DNA of 64,000 nt, from the NCBI GenBank assembly GCA_028280575.1, contig JANQLN010000092.1, positions 1 through 64,000 on the forward strand, in the 5' to 3' direction. Below the pieces are notes generated by a model. It made no database searches. It was not told where the DNA came from and worked only from the letters and a program-made list of their open reading frames with translations. The DNA comes from Clostridia bacterium. Its GTDB lineage: Bacteria; Bacillota; Clostridia; Acetivibrionales; STF1-152. Positions 26,655 through 35,822 of this stretch are shown one piece after another. How positions within the stretch are numbered: the stretch's first letter is position 1; each line of letters starts with the position of its first letter. The position numbers and the translations under genes are program-made.

Positions 26655-27608
26655 TCATTTTCTTTCGTCTTCAAAGTTATTCATTTCCCTTATAATATAA
26701 AGTGGCCGGTTCTTTGCTTCATCGTATATTCTGCCGATGTATTCACCTATTATGCCAAGCATCATCAATATAATACCGTTGAATAAAAGGCTTACTGCAA
26801 GTGTTGATGTCCAGCCCGGTACTGTTCTTGCTGTGAATAATCTGAGGTAAAGTACATAAACCAGATAGATGAAGCTGAAAAAAGACAGAAGTATCCCTGC
26901 ATAGGAAGCGATTTTTAACGGCTTGTATGAAAATGATGTTATTGCATCAAAGGCAAATTTAACCATTTTTTTCAAAGGGTATTTAGTTACTCCCGCATAT
27001 CTGGGCTGCCTTTCAAATTCTACCGACGTTTGTTTAAATCCCATCCAGCTTATCAATCCCCTCACAAACCTGTTCTTTTCATGTACTTTTTTTAGTGCGT
27101 CGCATACTTTCCTGTCTATCAAACGGAAATCACCGGCATCAACCGGTATGTCAACATCGGTCATAATTTTGAGAAACCTGTAGAAAAACATGGCTGTTGC
27201 TTTTTTGAAAACTGTTTCTCCGCGGCGTTTGACCCTTTTTCCATATACTACATCATATCCTTTACGCCATTTTTCAAGCATTTCGAGCATGACTTCAGGG
27301 GGGTCCTGGAGGTCTGCGTCTATTACTATTACACATTCACCGCTGGAAAAATCCATACCTGCCGTTATTGCAACCTGATGTCCGAAATTCCTTGAAAAGT
27401 CAATAAGCCTGACGGTTTTATCCACTTCACATATCTTATTTATAATGGAAACAGTTTTGTCACGGCTGCCGTCATTTATGAATATTATCTCATAAGAAAC
27501 ACCACTTGATTCCATAACTTCTTTAAGTCGTTTGTATGACTCATTTACAACAAGTTCTTCATTAAATACGGGTACAACAATCGAACAGACTATTTTATCA
27601 TTTGCCAT
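26655..27608 (-). CDS. GT2 glycosyltransferase, polyprenyl-phosphate hexose synthase type
   Basis: A 317-residue membrane glycosyltransferase of the DPM1/GtrB kind that loads a sugar on polyprenyl phosphate. Seen: GT-A fold start CSIVVPVFNEE, the donor site VIDADLQDPPEVM (DAD metal motif, about residues 95-107) and two C-terminal membrane segments (about 232-255 and 270-290), as in GtrB. With a PMT-type transferase next to it, it plausibly makes the lipid-linked mannose donor; the sugar is inferred. It is the last gene of a minus-strand cluster. Confidence 0.88.
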   Translation of the reverse strand: MANDKIVCSIVVPVFNEELVVNESYKRLKEVMESSGVSYEIIFINDGSRDKTVSIINKICEVDKTVRLIDFSRNFGHQVAITAGMDFSSGECVIVIDADLQDPPEVMLEMLEKWRKGYDVVYGKRVKRRGETVFKKATAMFFYRFLKIMTDVDIPVDAGDFRLIDRKVCDALKKVHEKNRFVRGLISWMGFKQTSVEFERQPRYAGVTKYPLKKMVKFAFDAITSFSYKPLKIASYAGILLSFFSFIYLVYVLYLRLFTARTVPGWTSTLAVSLLFNGIILMMLGIIGEYIGRIYDEAKNRPLYIIREMNNFEDERK

Positions 27609-27681
27609 TTAAATACCTCCCAAAAATAATTTCTTTCCTGTGAGCAATCTCACAAGCATTAATAAAAATGTATTTATCACA

Positions 27682-30252
27682 TTAAAAATACCATCCCTTT
27701 CCCCACTTTAGCAATTCCACATATTTTAGGGGCACAGCCATTCCTGATAACACAGGATAAAACATTATGAAAAGCAGTGCCACAAGGGCAAGATAACAGT
27801 AAACCGTATACTTGCTGTATGGAATTTCATCCATTACATATTTAATTATATACACAATGCATATTATTATAAATGGCACTATTGAAAAGTAGTGGTATAT
27901 AAAGGCGATTCTCGGTACAAGCATCCACGGCAGATATTGTGAGGCAATGGCAATGAATATAACTATCATAGCCTTATCTTTCCGTGCCAGCGCAATAGCC
28001 AAGCTTAAAAAAAAGGCCGCTATTCCGGTCCACCAGATTGCCGGATTGCCCAGGGAGACAATTGTTGAATGCATGCCGTGAGGAACATTGCTCCCGGAAT
28101 AATACCAGATTGGCTTGGTCATAACAGGCCATTGATACCATTTTGAAGAAAAACTGTGAGTGTCCTCAAGGTTATTATGGTAATTGTACATATGCTCCTG
28201 CAGCTTAAACACATTTTCAATTTCATGGCCCGGACCCGGTACATTCATAAAAGGAATGTAGGACAATAGATATATTACAAAGGGAATTATTACGAAAAAT
28301 AATACACAGGCAGCAAAGGTTTTATTCAGGTTGGGAATAAAGTCCTTCACCCATTTTAATTTCCTGGCCTGTTTCTCTTTAAGAGCAGTATTATATTTTG
28401 CATATTCAACTATTCTTGATATGAAAAAAACCAGTGCCAGGCCTGCACCTCCGTAAAGGGCTATCCACTTTGACGCAGCTCCCAGGCCAAACATCAAGCC
28501 GCTTAAAAATAAAGGTTTAAGAGCATTTTTTAAACTGGTTTCATATGTTTTCATCATAAAGTAGTCATACATGTAATAAAACATCAGGATAACAAAAAAT
28601 GTAACATAAACATCAATAGTGGCTATTCGGGTCTGTACAAAGTGCATGAAATCAAACATTATGAGAAAGCCGCAGCAAAACGCATAAAACCTCTTCCCGA
28701 AAACCTTTTTGCCGAACATGTACATAACAGGAATCATTGCTGCTCCTACAAGTGTCCCCACTATTCTCCAGCCAAAGGGATTCATGCCAAAGATCATTAT
28801 GCCTATGGAGATAAACAGCTTCCCCAAAGGAGGATGGGTACTTTCAAAGGGTTCTATTCTATGTATGTGCTCATAGGCAGTTCTTGCATGGTAGATTTCG
28901 TCAAAATACGTTCCGTTAAGGTATGACGGGGCATATGCCGATTTGTGCTGTTCATCAAGGAGATTGGACGGAGTTCCTGTACTGCCCGGGCCGGTCTCGG
29001 AATGTAATATTGTAATATTTTCTAATGGCCTGCCGGAGCCTTTCTCATATATAGATATTTCATTAAGCTCGCCACCAGGAGTCTCTGCTGTTATCTTCAT
29101 AGTATTTGCGGCAACATTTGCACTTATGTACTTCCATATAAAAACATTGTCCTTTTGCAGGGTCGCCGTATATACCCTATTCCCATTCAAATCAAAGAGC
29201 TCCAGTTTGTATGAACCTGTTGCGCTCCAGCCTTTGCCCCTTCCACAATAATAGGATACCCTGTCAATATTGATTTCACCGCCCAGGTCAAAGGTTGCAT
29301 ATTCGCCGCTGGCAGCAGGAGTCCAGCCCTTTTCGGGAGAATTGAAGCCTCCAAGGTTGATAAGTGCCGCAACAAGGTAGACAAATGTCATTATACCCAT
29401 TATTAAAAGGTCTTTTTTGTCTGTTATATTCACACGTGTTGATTCCGATATGTTTTCCGGATTGCTTTTTTCCTGTGCATCCGGAGGATATACTTTTTCC
29501 GCTTCAGCACCTGGGCTTTCATCCTCTCCATCAAAAATACGGGGCTGCGTAAGCTTTTTATGACGGTAATGCATAAATGTCCCCGTTGCAGTAAAAAGTG
29601 CCAGGATTAAAAGCCAAAAAGGCCTTTTATATTTGACATCCTGGGAGGCTTCTTTACCTTGACTATCCGATTGCTTTTCAATAACTGCTGTCCTTGCCCC
29701 TGGAGGTATTTTTGCAGCTTTGACCAGCTCCACATCGTCAAAATAAGCCGTTCCTTTGTTAATGCTGCCATATCCTCCAAGTCCTAAGGTGAGGGTAAGA
29801 GTGTTTATTCCACTACCTGTTTTTATGTAAAGCTCTACCTGCTGCCATGTGCTGCTTGTGCCTTTAACATCAACGGAGGCCTCCAGCCTCCCTTCAATTG
29901 ATATATTGGCACCCATGTTGTTAGAGCCTGTATTTTCTGTTCTTATCCAGCAGGAATATTTGTATATTGAGTTTTCTTCTACGGGAACCTTTTGCATTAA
30001 CCGGGCATCGTTTTTTATATTATTGGTTATTGTGACATACCTTTTCCCCGTTCTGGGAAAAAGTGAGTCAATACTAAATCGTGTTGAATCTTCAGAGGTA
30101 TCCCAATACCATTTATTCCACATATCTGGTAATGCCCCGTCACCATTTTCAAAGGACGGATTTCTGATAAGGTTTTCAGGCTCTGCATATGCAGCGGAAG
30201 CTATGGACAGCAAAATTGCAATTAGGACAACATATCTTATAACACCATTCAT
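27682..30252 (-). CDS. PMT-family protein/lipid mannosyltransferase with lectin-like modules
   Basis: An 856-residue protein. A signal peptide (MNGVIRYVVLIAILLSIAS) is followed by a CBM4/9-like jelly-roll module (about residues 26-185, LIRNPSFENGDG to YFDDVELV), one membrane segment, an acidic linker, a second membrane segment, a discoidin/F5-8-like module (about 300-415) and then the PMT-type GT-C core with the catalytic region NGTYFDEIYHARTAYE (Asp-Glu pair near 448) and STHPPLGKLF, ending in many membrane segments. PMT enzymes move mannose from polyprenyl phosphate to proteins outside the membrane. The two carbohydrate-binding-like modules ahead of the core are unusual. A GT2 lipid-mannose synthase type gene follows it. 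Confidence 0.85.
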   Translation of the reverse strand: MNGVIRYVVLIAILLSIASAAYAEPENLIRNPSFENGDGALPDMWNKWYWDTSEDSTRFSIDSLFPRTGKRYVTITNNIKNDARLMQKVPVEENSIYKYSCWIRTENTGSNNMGANISIEGRLEASVDVKGTSSTWQQVELYIKTGSGINTLTLTLGLGGYGSINKGTAYFDDVELVKAAKIPPGARTAVIEKQSDSQGKEASQDVKYKRPFWLLILALFTATGTFMHYRHKKLTQPRIFDGEDESPGAEAEKVYPPDAQEKSNPENISESTRVNITDKKDLLIMGIMTFVYLVAALINLGGFNSPEKGWTPAASGEYATFDLGGEINIDRVSYYCGRGKGWSATGSYKLELFDLNGNRVYTATLQKDNVFIWKYISANVAANTMKITAETPGGELNEISIYEKGSGRPLENITILHSETGPGSTGTPSNLLDEQHKSAYAPSYLNGTYFDEIYHARTAYEHIHRIEPFESTHPPLGKLFISIGIMIFGMNPFGWRIVGTLVGAAMIPVMYMFGKKVFGKRFYAFCCGFLIMFDFMHFVQTRIATIDVYVTFFVILMFYYMYDYFMMKTYETSLKNALKPLFLSGLMFGLGAASKWIALYGGAGLALVFFISRIVEYAKYNTALKEKQARKLKWVKDFIPNLNKTFAACVLFFVIIPFVIYLLSYIPFMNVPGPGHEIENVFKLQEHMYNYHNNLEDTHSFSSKWYQWPVMTKPIWYYSGSNVPHGMHSTIVSLGNPAIWWTGIAAFFLSLAIALARKDKAMIVIFIAIASQYLPWMLVPRIAFIYHYFSIVPFIIICIVYIIKYVMDEIPYSKYTVYCYLALVALLFIMFYPVLSGMAVPLKYVELLKWGKGWYF

Positions 30253-30298
30253 AAATCTTTTCCTCCTAAGGCTCCTTAAGGCTTCAATGCTTTATTTT

Positions 30299-31615
30299 TT
30301 AAGATGTAACCGGGATGGAGTGCTTGTCTATAAATCCGGCTGCTTCTATTCCCAATTTTACCGAGTAATTCTGGCCCCTGTCTTCAGGATAAATATTTGC
30401 CATGGAAGCAGTATAAACATTTCTTATGGGTGTTTCAAAACCCGGCTTTATTTTAGAATAGCCCACAGTGACTACAGGTTGAGTATATCTGCTTTTGAAT
30501 ATTCGAACATTAATTAACCCGGAGCTATCCCATTTTGGAAATAGTTTATTAAAATACTTGATAAACTCTCTTTCAATCAATTCATTTTCTGAAATATATG
30601 GTGGTTTGAGAGCATCGGCATATTTTGAAAGATATACTATATTACAGCCATAACGGCTCTTACCGGTCATATTTGTATGCTCCACCATAAGGACAAAAGG
30701 GGCATCATTTTCTGCTACCGTAATCCAATAATATGGGGAGATGCTCTCTTTAAGCTCAAGAACGGCACATACGTTTGCCATGTATTTTATTGAATTCAAT
30801 TTTTCTTTATAATCTACCGGCAGATGTTTGTTCGCCAGTCCGGCAAATATCCCCGGGGAAGCTGTAAACAAAACACAATCATAGCTTTCAACACACTTTT
30901 CCGTCCGGATTGATACGGACCCGTCACTACCCGGTATTATTTCATCTGCCTGTGTATTTAAAAGGACTTGACCGTTCATATCAATGATTAGCCTGCACAA
31001 TTTGTCATATATAACTCCAAAGCTTTTGTCCATATACCCCAGAAGCTCACCTTTGCCGTTTTTGTTCCGTGAGCTTCCCCTGAGCTTGAATTTGTTCCAT
31101 AACCAGGCGGCAGAGATTTTTTCACAATAAACATCAAATTTAGATTTGAGCAGCGGTCCCCACAGCTTAATATATACGGCCTTGCCTGCTTTATCGGTTA
31201 ACCACTGCTTTGCAGTGATATTTTCAAGGTAATTCCAACTTTCTATTTTATTGGATTTCAATATTAAAAGGCCTAGCCTGACTCTTTGAAATAGCGGAAC
31301 CGCATCGAACATAAGCAGGTCAAATGGAGTTGTAAAAGGGTAAAATTTGTTATTTATATAAATACCGTTAGAAGGAGGATACCATTTTAAATTATCAGAA
31401 AGGCCAAGCTCATTGACAAGTAATATTAATTCACTGTCCGAAGTGAAAATATGGTGATAGTACTTTTCTATGTCCGTTCCACCGATTTGGAATGTGGACG
31501 CAAGGCCTCCTATAATACTGCTTTTTTCATATACGGTCAAAAAGTGTCCTGCTTTGGCAAGCTCATATCCTGCGGTAAGTCCGGTTGCTCCCGCTCCTAC
31601 TATAGCAATTTTCAT
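30299..31615 (-). CDS. FAD-dependent amine oxidase/UDP-galactopyranose mutase-like flavoprotein
   Basis: A 438-residue flavoprotein: AIVGAGATGLTAGYELAKAGH dinucleotide loop at the N-terminus, YEKSSIIGGLAST, and the FAD-closing motif IYPEDRGQNYSVKLGIEA at the C-terminus. Members of this protoporphyrinogen-oxidase/UGM-like group often sit in polysaccharide or glycolipid clusters. The start is set at the ATG with first base 31615, behind AAGGGA; a longer frame upstream overlaps the neighbouring gene. The substrate is unknown; a role in modifying a sugar or lipid carrier is inferred from the neighbours. Confidence 0.82.
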   Translation of the reverse strand: MKIAIVGAGATGLTAGYELAKAGHFLTVYEKSSIIGGLASTFQIGGTDIEKYYHHIFTSDSELILLVNELGLSDNLKWYPPSNGIYINNKFYPFTTPFDLLMFDAVPLFQRVRLGLLILKSNKIESWNYLENITAKQWLTDKAGKAVYIKLWGPLLKSKFDVYCEKISAAWLWNKFKLRGSSRNKNGKGELLGYMDKSFGVIYDKLCRLIIDMNGQVLLNTQADEIIPGSDGSVSIRTEKCVESYDCVLFTASPGIFAGLANKHLPVDYKEKLNSIKYMANVCAVLELKESISPYYWITVAENDAPFVLMVEHTNMTGKSRYGCNIVYLSKYADALKPPYISENELIEREFIKYFNKLFPKWDSSGLINVRIFKSRYTQPVVTVGYSKIKPGFETPIRNVYTASMANIYPEDRGQNYSVKLGIEAAGFIDKHSIPVTS

Positions 31616-31676
31616 TAAACCAAATCCCTTCAATCTTTTACTTGAACAATTTGCATTACTTGTAAACTTTGACCCG

Positions 31677-32981
31677 TTACAACTTGATAAAAATTCCCTT
31701 TTCAAATGCTTGTACATCTTCAACTGCATACCTGTATCCTTTAAAGGCGCAAAATAAAAAAACAGCTAAGGAAGCCCCGGCTGTTACAAGAGCTACGGTG
31801 TCGTATCTGGAAATCCATATGGTTCCCCTGCGCGCCATGTCATAAATATACCAGTGATTGACCAGGATGCAAAGGCTTAAAACAGACATGGGTATAAGAA
31901 GGCTTTTGTCCCATAAGGAACAAACAGTTATAAAAATAATTGCAGGCAGTAAGTACCTTTCATGCATCCTTGTTGCAAAAAGGAAAAAACCCGACAGGGT
32001 CAGGAAAGATGCAAAATATAACATGAAAGCTGTCCTTTTCTTCAGTACAAGGTATATACAATATGCCGCTACCCCGAAAGATAATAAAAGCCCCCAGGCA
32101 GAGTAGCTTATGCCTATGAACCTTTGACCGTCGAAAACAGCCTGTCCGCCAAGCAGGGTCCACAAATTAAAAGCATTGGCTGTCGCATACGGATAGTCGT
32201 CAAGACTTTTCCTATAAAGGTAATACATCCAATAAAAAACATCTCCCAAGGAGTAAAATATCTTTTCAAACAGGTATTGTGGATTTGCATCCTTGTATAA
32301 AGGAGTGGGATAATAAAAGGGTACTACTGCCATAATGTAAAGGCAAATACCTCCTATGGCTGAATAAACCAGCTTCAGCCTGTAAAGGGTATTTTTCAGG
32401 TTGAATTCCCTAAAAATCATTGCCAGCAGGATTGGAGCCAAGAGCCCGCTCTGGGGCTTTGTCAATACTGCCGATGCGAATACCAGTATTGCCAAGGTAT
32501 GCTTTTTGTTTAAAAACAAATAGATGACGGCAAGGAGCAATGTTGCAGGAATTGAATCAAACTGTCCCCAGACGGAAGAATTAAAAAAAACTCCCGGATT
32601 AAGTATATATAATATTCCAAGGATTATACCCAGGTTGTCTTTTTTATGCTTTGCTGCTATTGAGTATATCAGGCAGCCTCCAATAATATCTGAAAAAACG
32701 GCCCACATTTTAACAAGCAGCTCCAAAAGGACAGGGCCGGCTGACAGCAATAGGGATAATTTGCCTGTAATCCACAAAAGGTAAATGTATGCAGGCGCAT
32801 ATACTACATGGTATGTTCTGTAGAAGTCCTTAAAACCTTGATTTGCAAGGTATTGGCTCCATATAGTATAACCATTCATATCTATGGTATAACTGGGAAG
32901 GAGACTTAAAAGCATCCTGATTACAAGCAAACAGCCCAGGCCTGTTAACAAAACACGGCTGCCGGGCTTTGAAGGATTCAT
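31677..32981 (-). CDS. GT-C membrane glycosyltransferase (GPI mannosyltransferase-like)
   Basis: A 434-residue polytopic protein with about ten membrane segments. Near the N-terminus YTIDMNGYTIWSQYLANQGF carries the acidic pair typical of GT-C active sites. Further along are FFNSSVWGQFDSIPATLLL and MHERYLLPAI, common to the mannosyltransferase-like DUF2029/PIG-M-like families. Donor is expected to be a polyprenyl-phosphate sugar. The start codon overlaps the stop codon of the upstream GT2 gene (ATGA arrangement, 32978-32981), so the two are translationally coupled. Confidence 0.82.
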   Translation of the reverse strand: MNPSKPGSRVLLTGLGCLLVIRMLLSLLPSYTIDMNGYTIWSQYLANQGFKDFYRTYHVVYAPAYIYLLWITGKLSLLLSAGPVLLELLVKMWAVFSDIIGGCLIYSIAAKHKKDNLGIILGILYILNPGVFFNSSVWGQFDSIPATLLLAVIYLFLNKKHTLAILVFASAVLTKPQSGLLAPILLAMIFREFNLKNTLYRLKLVYSAIGGICLYIMAVVPFYYPTPLYKDANPQYLFEKIFYSLGDVFYWMYYLYRKSLDDYPYATANAFNLWTLLGGQAVFDGQRFIGISYSAWGLLLSFGVAAYCIYLVLKKRTAFMLYFASFLTLSGFFLFATRMHERYLLPAIIFITVCSLWDKSLLIPMSVLSLCILVNHWYIYDMARRGTIWISRYDTVALVTAGASLAVFLFCAFKGYRYAVEDVQAFEKGIFIKL

Positions 32982-33934
32982 TTTTCTACCACCCCGCCAT
33001 CAGTATCTTTTATATTAAGCCTTTCCGAAATTATATACCTGGGTCTTCCCTTAACTTCATCATATATTTTGGCTATATAGGTCCCAATGATTCCTAAGCT
33101 GATCATTAGAGCACTGCCAATTATAAGCTGCAGTAAAATAACCGTAGTAAAACCTGTTAAAGCTTGACCTGCAAATTTCCTGGCAAGAGTTTGCACACCC
33201 AGGATAAATGCTCCGGCTAAAAAACCTATTCCTAAAAAGGTAACAAGATGAAGAGGCAACGAAGAAAACGATGTTACGGCGTTTATGGCCAGCTTAAATA
33301 GGCCCAATATAGACCATTTTGATTCACCGCAAGCTCTTTCGGGAACAGAAAATGGAAGGCTTGTCCTGTTAAAACCAACCCATGAAGACATTCCCCGGAA
33401 GAATGTATTCTTTTCATTCATGAGCCGCCAGGCATCAACAACTTTTTTGTCAAGAAGCTTAAAATCCGATGCGTTTTCTAGGTTGTAACCCGATAGTTTT
33501 TTTAGTAATTTATAAAAAAGGTAAGCACTGGCCTTGCTGAAAAGGCTCTCTTTACCCCTATGCGTTTTTATGCACTCTACAACATGGTAACCCTCATTCC
33601 ACAGCCTTACCATACCAGGTATTAAAGACGGCGGATGCTGAAGGTCGGCATCCATTGTTATGACGGCATCTGCATTTGAGTGTTCCAGTCCTGCACAGAT
33701 TGCGGCTTCCTTTCCAAAGTTCCTGCTGAGCTTGATTGCTTTTATATGTATATTTTTTTCACATATGTTTTTAACCATATCCCAGGTTGCATCAGTCGAA
33801 CCGTCGTCTACAAGGATAAAGCCGTACCCTATTTTACTCTCCTTTAGAGTATTTTCAATAGCGGCTATGTTTTGCTCAAACTGCCTGCACTCATTATATA
33901 GAGGTATGATTATATTAATATAGTAATTATCCAT
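32978..33934 (-). CDS. GT2 glycosyltransferase, polyprenyl-phosphate hexose synthase type (second)
   Basis: A 318-residue GT2 enzyme parallel to that at 26655-27608: INIIIPLYNECRQFE, the donor loop VITMDADLQHPPSLI (DAD), and two C-terminal membrane segments. The start is set at the ATG with first base 33934 (MDNYYINII), preceded by AGAGGT; the frame extends 24 bases upstream without an RBS. It is the first gene of the minus-strand glycosylation cluster. The two GT2 proteins are similar enough in plan to be paralogues, perhaps loading different sugars for the PMT-type and GT-C enzymes. Confidence 0.88.
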   Translation of the reverse strand: MDNYYINIIIPLYNECRQFEQNIAAIENTLKESKIGYGFILVDDGSTDATWDMVKNICEKNIHIKAIKLSRNFGKEAAICAGLEHSNADAVITMDADLQHPPSLIPGMVRLWNEGYHVVECIKTHRGKESLFSKASAYLFYKLLKKLSGYNLENASDFKLLDKKVVDAWRLMNEKNTFFRGMSSWVGFNRTSLPFSVPERACGESKWSILGLFKLAINAVTSFSSLPLHLVTFLGIGFLAGAFILGVQTLARKFAGQALTGFTTVILLQLIIGSALMISLGIIGTYIAKIYDEVKGRPRYIISERLNIKDTDGGVVEK

Positions 33935-34210
33935 GACTTTTTGACCTCTTACAAACATTTATTCAGCGTATAAAATAAAACAACAAAAAACTACTGAAGA
34001 ATCATCATCCAACCAGCAAAGAAGGGCAACCCAACACCATATTTCTATAAATTGTATTACACCAACACCGTAATCATTATATCATGAAGTTAAAATCTGT
34101 GCAATATAATCATTGAATCTGTTATTTGGCCTCATTTTTTGTGACAAAAAGAATTATAATCCTTTAGAATTAATGTTATAATAATTTAATATTGAGGGAG
34201 GAATTATTAA
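33935..34210. other. Divergent intergenic region, glycosylation cluster/DEAD-box helicase
   Basis: 276 bases without a gene. It must hold both promoters. On the plus strand TATAAT-like boxes occur near 34153 and 34172, but neither has a good -35 at 17 bases. No strong hairpin seen. Confidence 0.3.
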
Positions 34211-35803
34211 ATGGAAAAAGTTAAATTCAAAGATCTTGTAATATCAGATAACATATTGAAAGCTGTAGACGATATGGGGTTTGAGGAAGCGACTGCAATT
34301 CAGACGAAAAGCATTCCGCTTGTAAAATCAGGCAGAGATGTAATCGGCCATTCACAAACCGGAACGGGAAAAACTGCCGCATTTGGGATTCCTGCATTGG
34401 AAATGGTTGATACTGAAACAAGGGGAGTCCAGGTACTGGTACTGTGCCCGACAAGGGAGCTTGCCATCCAGGTATGCGAAGAAATGAGGAAGTTTGCCAA
34501 ATATATGCATGGAATAATGATATTCCCCATATATGGAGGGCAGCCAATAGACAGGCAGATAAAAGCATTAAAAAAGGATGTAAAGGTTATTATCGGTACA
34601 CCGGGGCGTATAATGGACCATATGAGAAGAAGAACCTTAAAGCTGGATAAGGTAAAAATGGTGGTTTTGGACGAAGCCGACGAGATGTTAAGCATGGGTT
34701 TTAGAGAAGATATTGAAACCATACTTGAGGATATACGGGACGAGAGGCAGACTATTTTATTTTCAGCTACCATGTCCAAAGAGATATTAAAACTGACAAG
34801 GACATATCAAAAAGATCCGGAGGTAGTTAAGGTCGTACACAAGCAGCTTACTGTTCCGGGTATTAACCAATATTATTATGAAGTGTCTAAAGGCAACAAG
34901 CTGGAGCTTCTAAGCAGGTTGATAGATATGCACAATCCCAGGCTGTCATTGGTGTTTTGCAATACTAAAAAACAGGTTGACCAGCTTGTGGGCCAGTTAC
35001 AGTTAAGGGGATACTTTGCAGAAGGGCTGCACGGCGATATCAAGCAATCGGGAAGAACGAGAATAATGGATATGTTCAAAAAAAATATGATTGATATTTT
35101 AGTAGCTACCGATGTTGCAGCAAGAGGCATTGATGTTGAAGACATAGAGGCTGTTTTTAATTATGATGTGCCCCAGGATGAAGAGTATTACGTGCATAGA
35201 ATAGGGAGAACCGGAAGGGCGGGAAAAACAGGAAATGCCTATACATTTGTTTCAGGAAGAAAACAGATTTATGCGCTGAAGGACATACAGAGGTATACAA
35301 ACACAAAAATACACATACAACCCATACCTACTGTACGCGAAGTGGAAGAAAACAAGATAAGCAAAGTGCTGGATGATGTAAAATCAACTATTAATAATGA
35401 AAACCTGGACAAATATATAGGTCTGGTGGACCAATTGATTGAGGACGATTATACTTCTATTGATACGGCTGCCGCGCTGCTTAAGATTGTTACGGATACC
35501 AGCAAGGAAGATAAGCACCAATATGATATTGAATCTTTTGGAGACTCAGGAGCCGAATCCGGTATGGTAAGGCTTTTTATAAATGCGGGTAAAAAGGATA
35601 ATATAAGAGCCAGGGATGTGGTTGGCGCAATTGCAAATGAAACGGGAATACATGGTAAAGTCATAGGAAAAATTGATTTATACGACAACTATACATTTGT
35701 TGAAGTACCGAAGGAAAACACCGGTGAAGTTTTATCCGTAATGAAAAATTCACAGATAAAGGGCAGGAAGATCAATATTGAACCTGCAAAGGGTAAAAAG
35801 TGA
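34211..35803 (+). CDS. DEAD-box ATP-dependent RNA helicase with DbpA-type RNA-binding domain
   Basis: A 530-residue RNA helicase. All core motifs are visible: Q motif FEEATAIQTKSIP, SQTGTGKTAAF (motif I, about residues 45-55), PTRELA, VLDEADEML (DEAD, about 153-161), SATMSK, and HRIGRTGRAGKTG (motif VI). The C-terminal part (about 450-527, MVRLFINAGKKDNIRARDVV) is a DbpA-type RNA-binding domain that in B. subtilis and E. coli targets 23S rRNA, so a role in large-subunit assembly or cold-stress RNA remodelling is likely. GGGAGGA is the RBS. The CotA-like gene converges 19 bases downstream. Confidence 0.95.
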   Translation: MEKVKFKDLVISDNILKAVDDMGFEEATAIQTKSIPLVKSGRDVIGHSQTGTGKTAAFGIPALEMVDTETRGVQVLVLCPTRELAIQVCEEMRKFAKYMHGIMIFPIYGGQPIDRQIKALKKDVKVIIGTPGRIMDHMRRRTLKLDKVKMVVLDEADEMLSMGFREDIETILEDIRDERQTILFSATMSKEILKLTRTYQKDPEVVKVVHKQLTVPGINQYYYEVSKGNKLELLSRLIDMHNPRLSLVFCNTKKQVDQLVGQLQLRGYFAEGLHGDIKQSGRTRIMDMFKKNMIDILVATDVAARGIDVEDIEAVFNYDVPQDEEYYVHRIGRTGRAGKTGNAYTFVSGRKQIYALKDIQRYTNTKIHIQPIPTVREVEENKISKVLDDVKSTINNENLDKYIGLVDQLIEDDYTSIDTAAALLKIVTDTSKEDKHQYDIESFGDSGAESGMVRLFINAGKKDNIRARDVVGAIANETGIHGKVIGKIDLYDNYTFVEVPKENTGEVLSVMKNSQIKGRKINIEPAKGKK

Positions 35804-35822
35804 TTAAATCGGGGAGCCTTTG

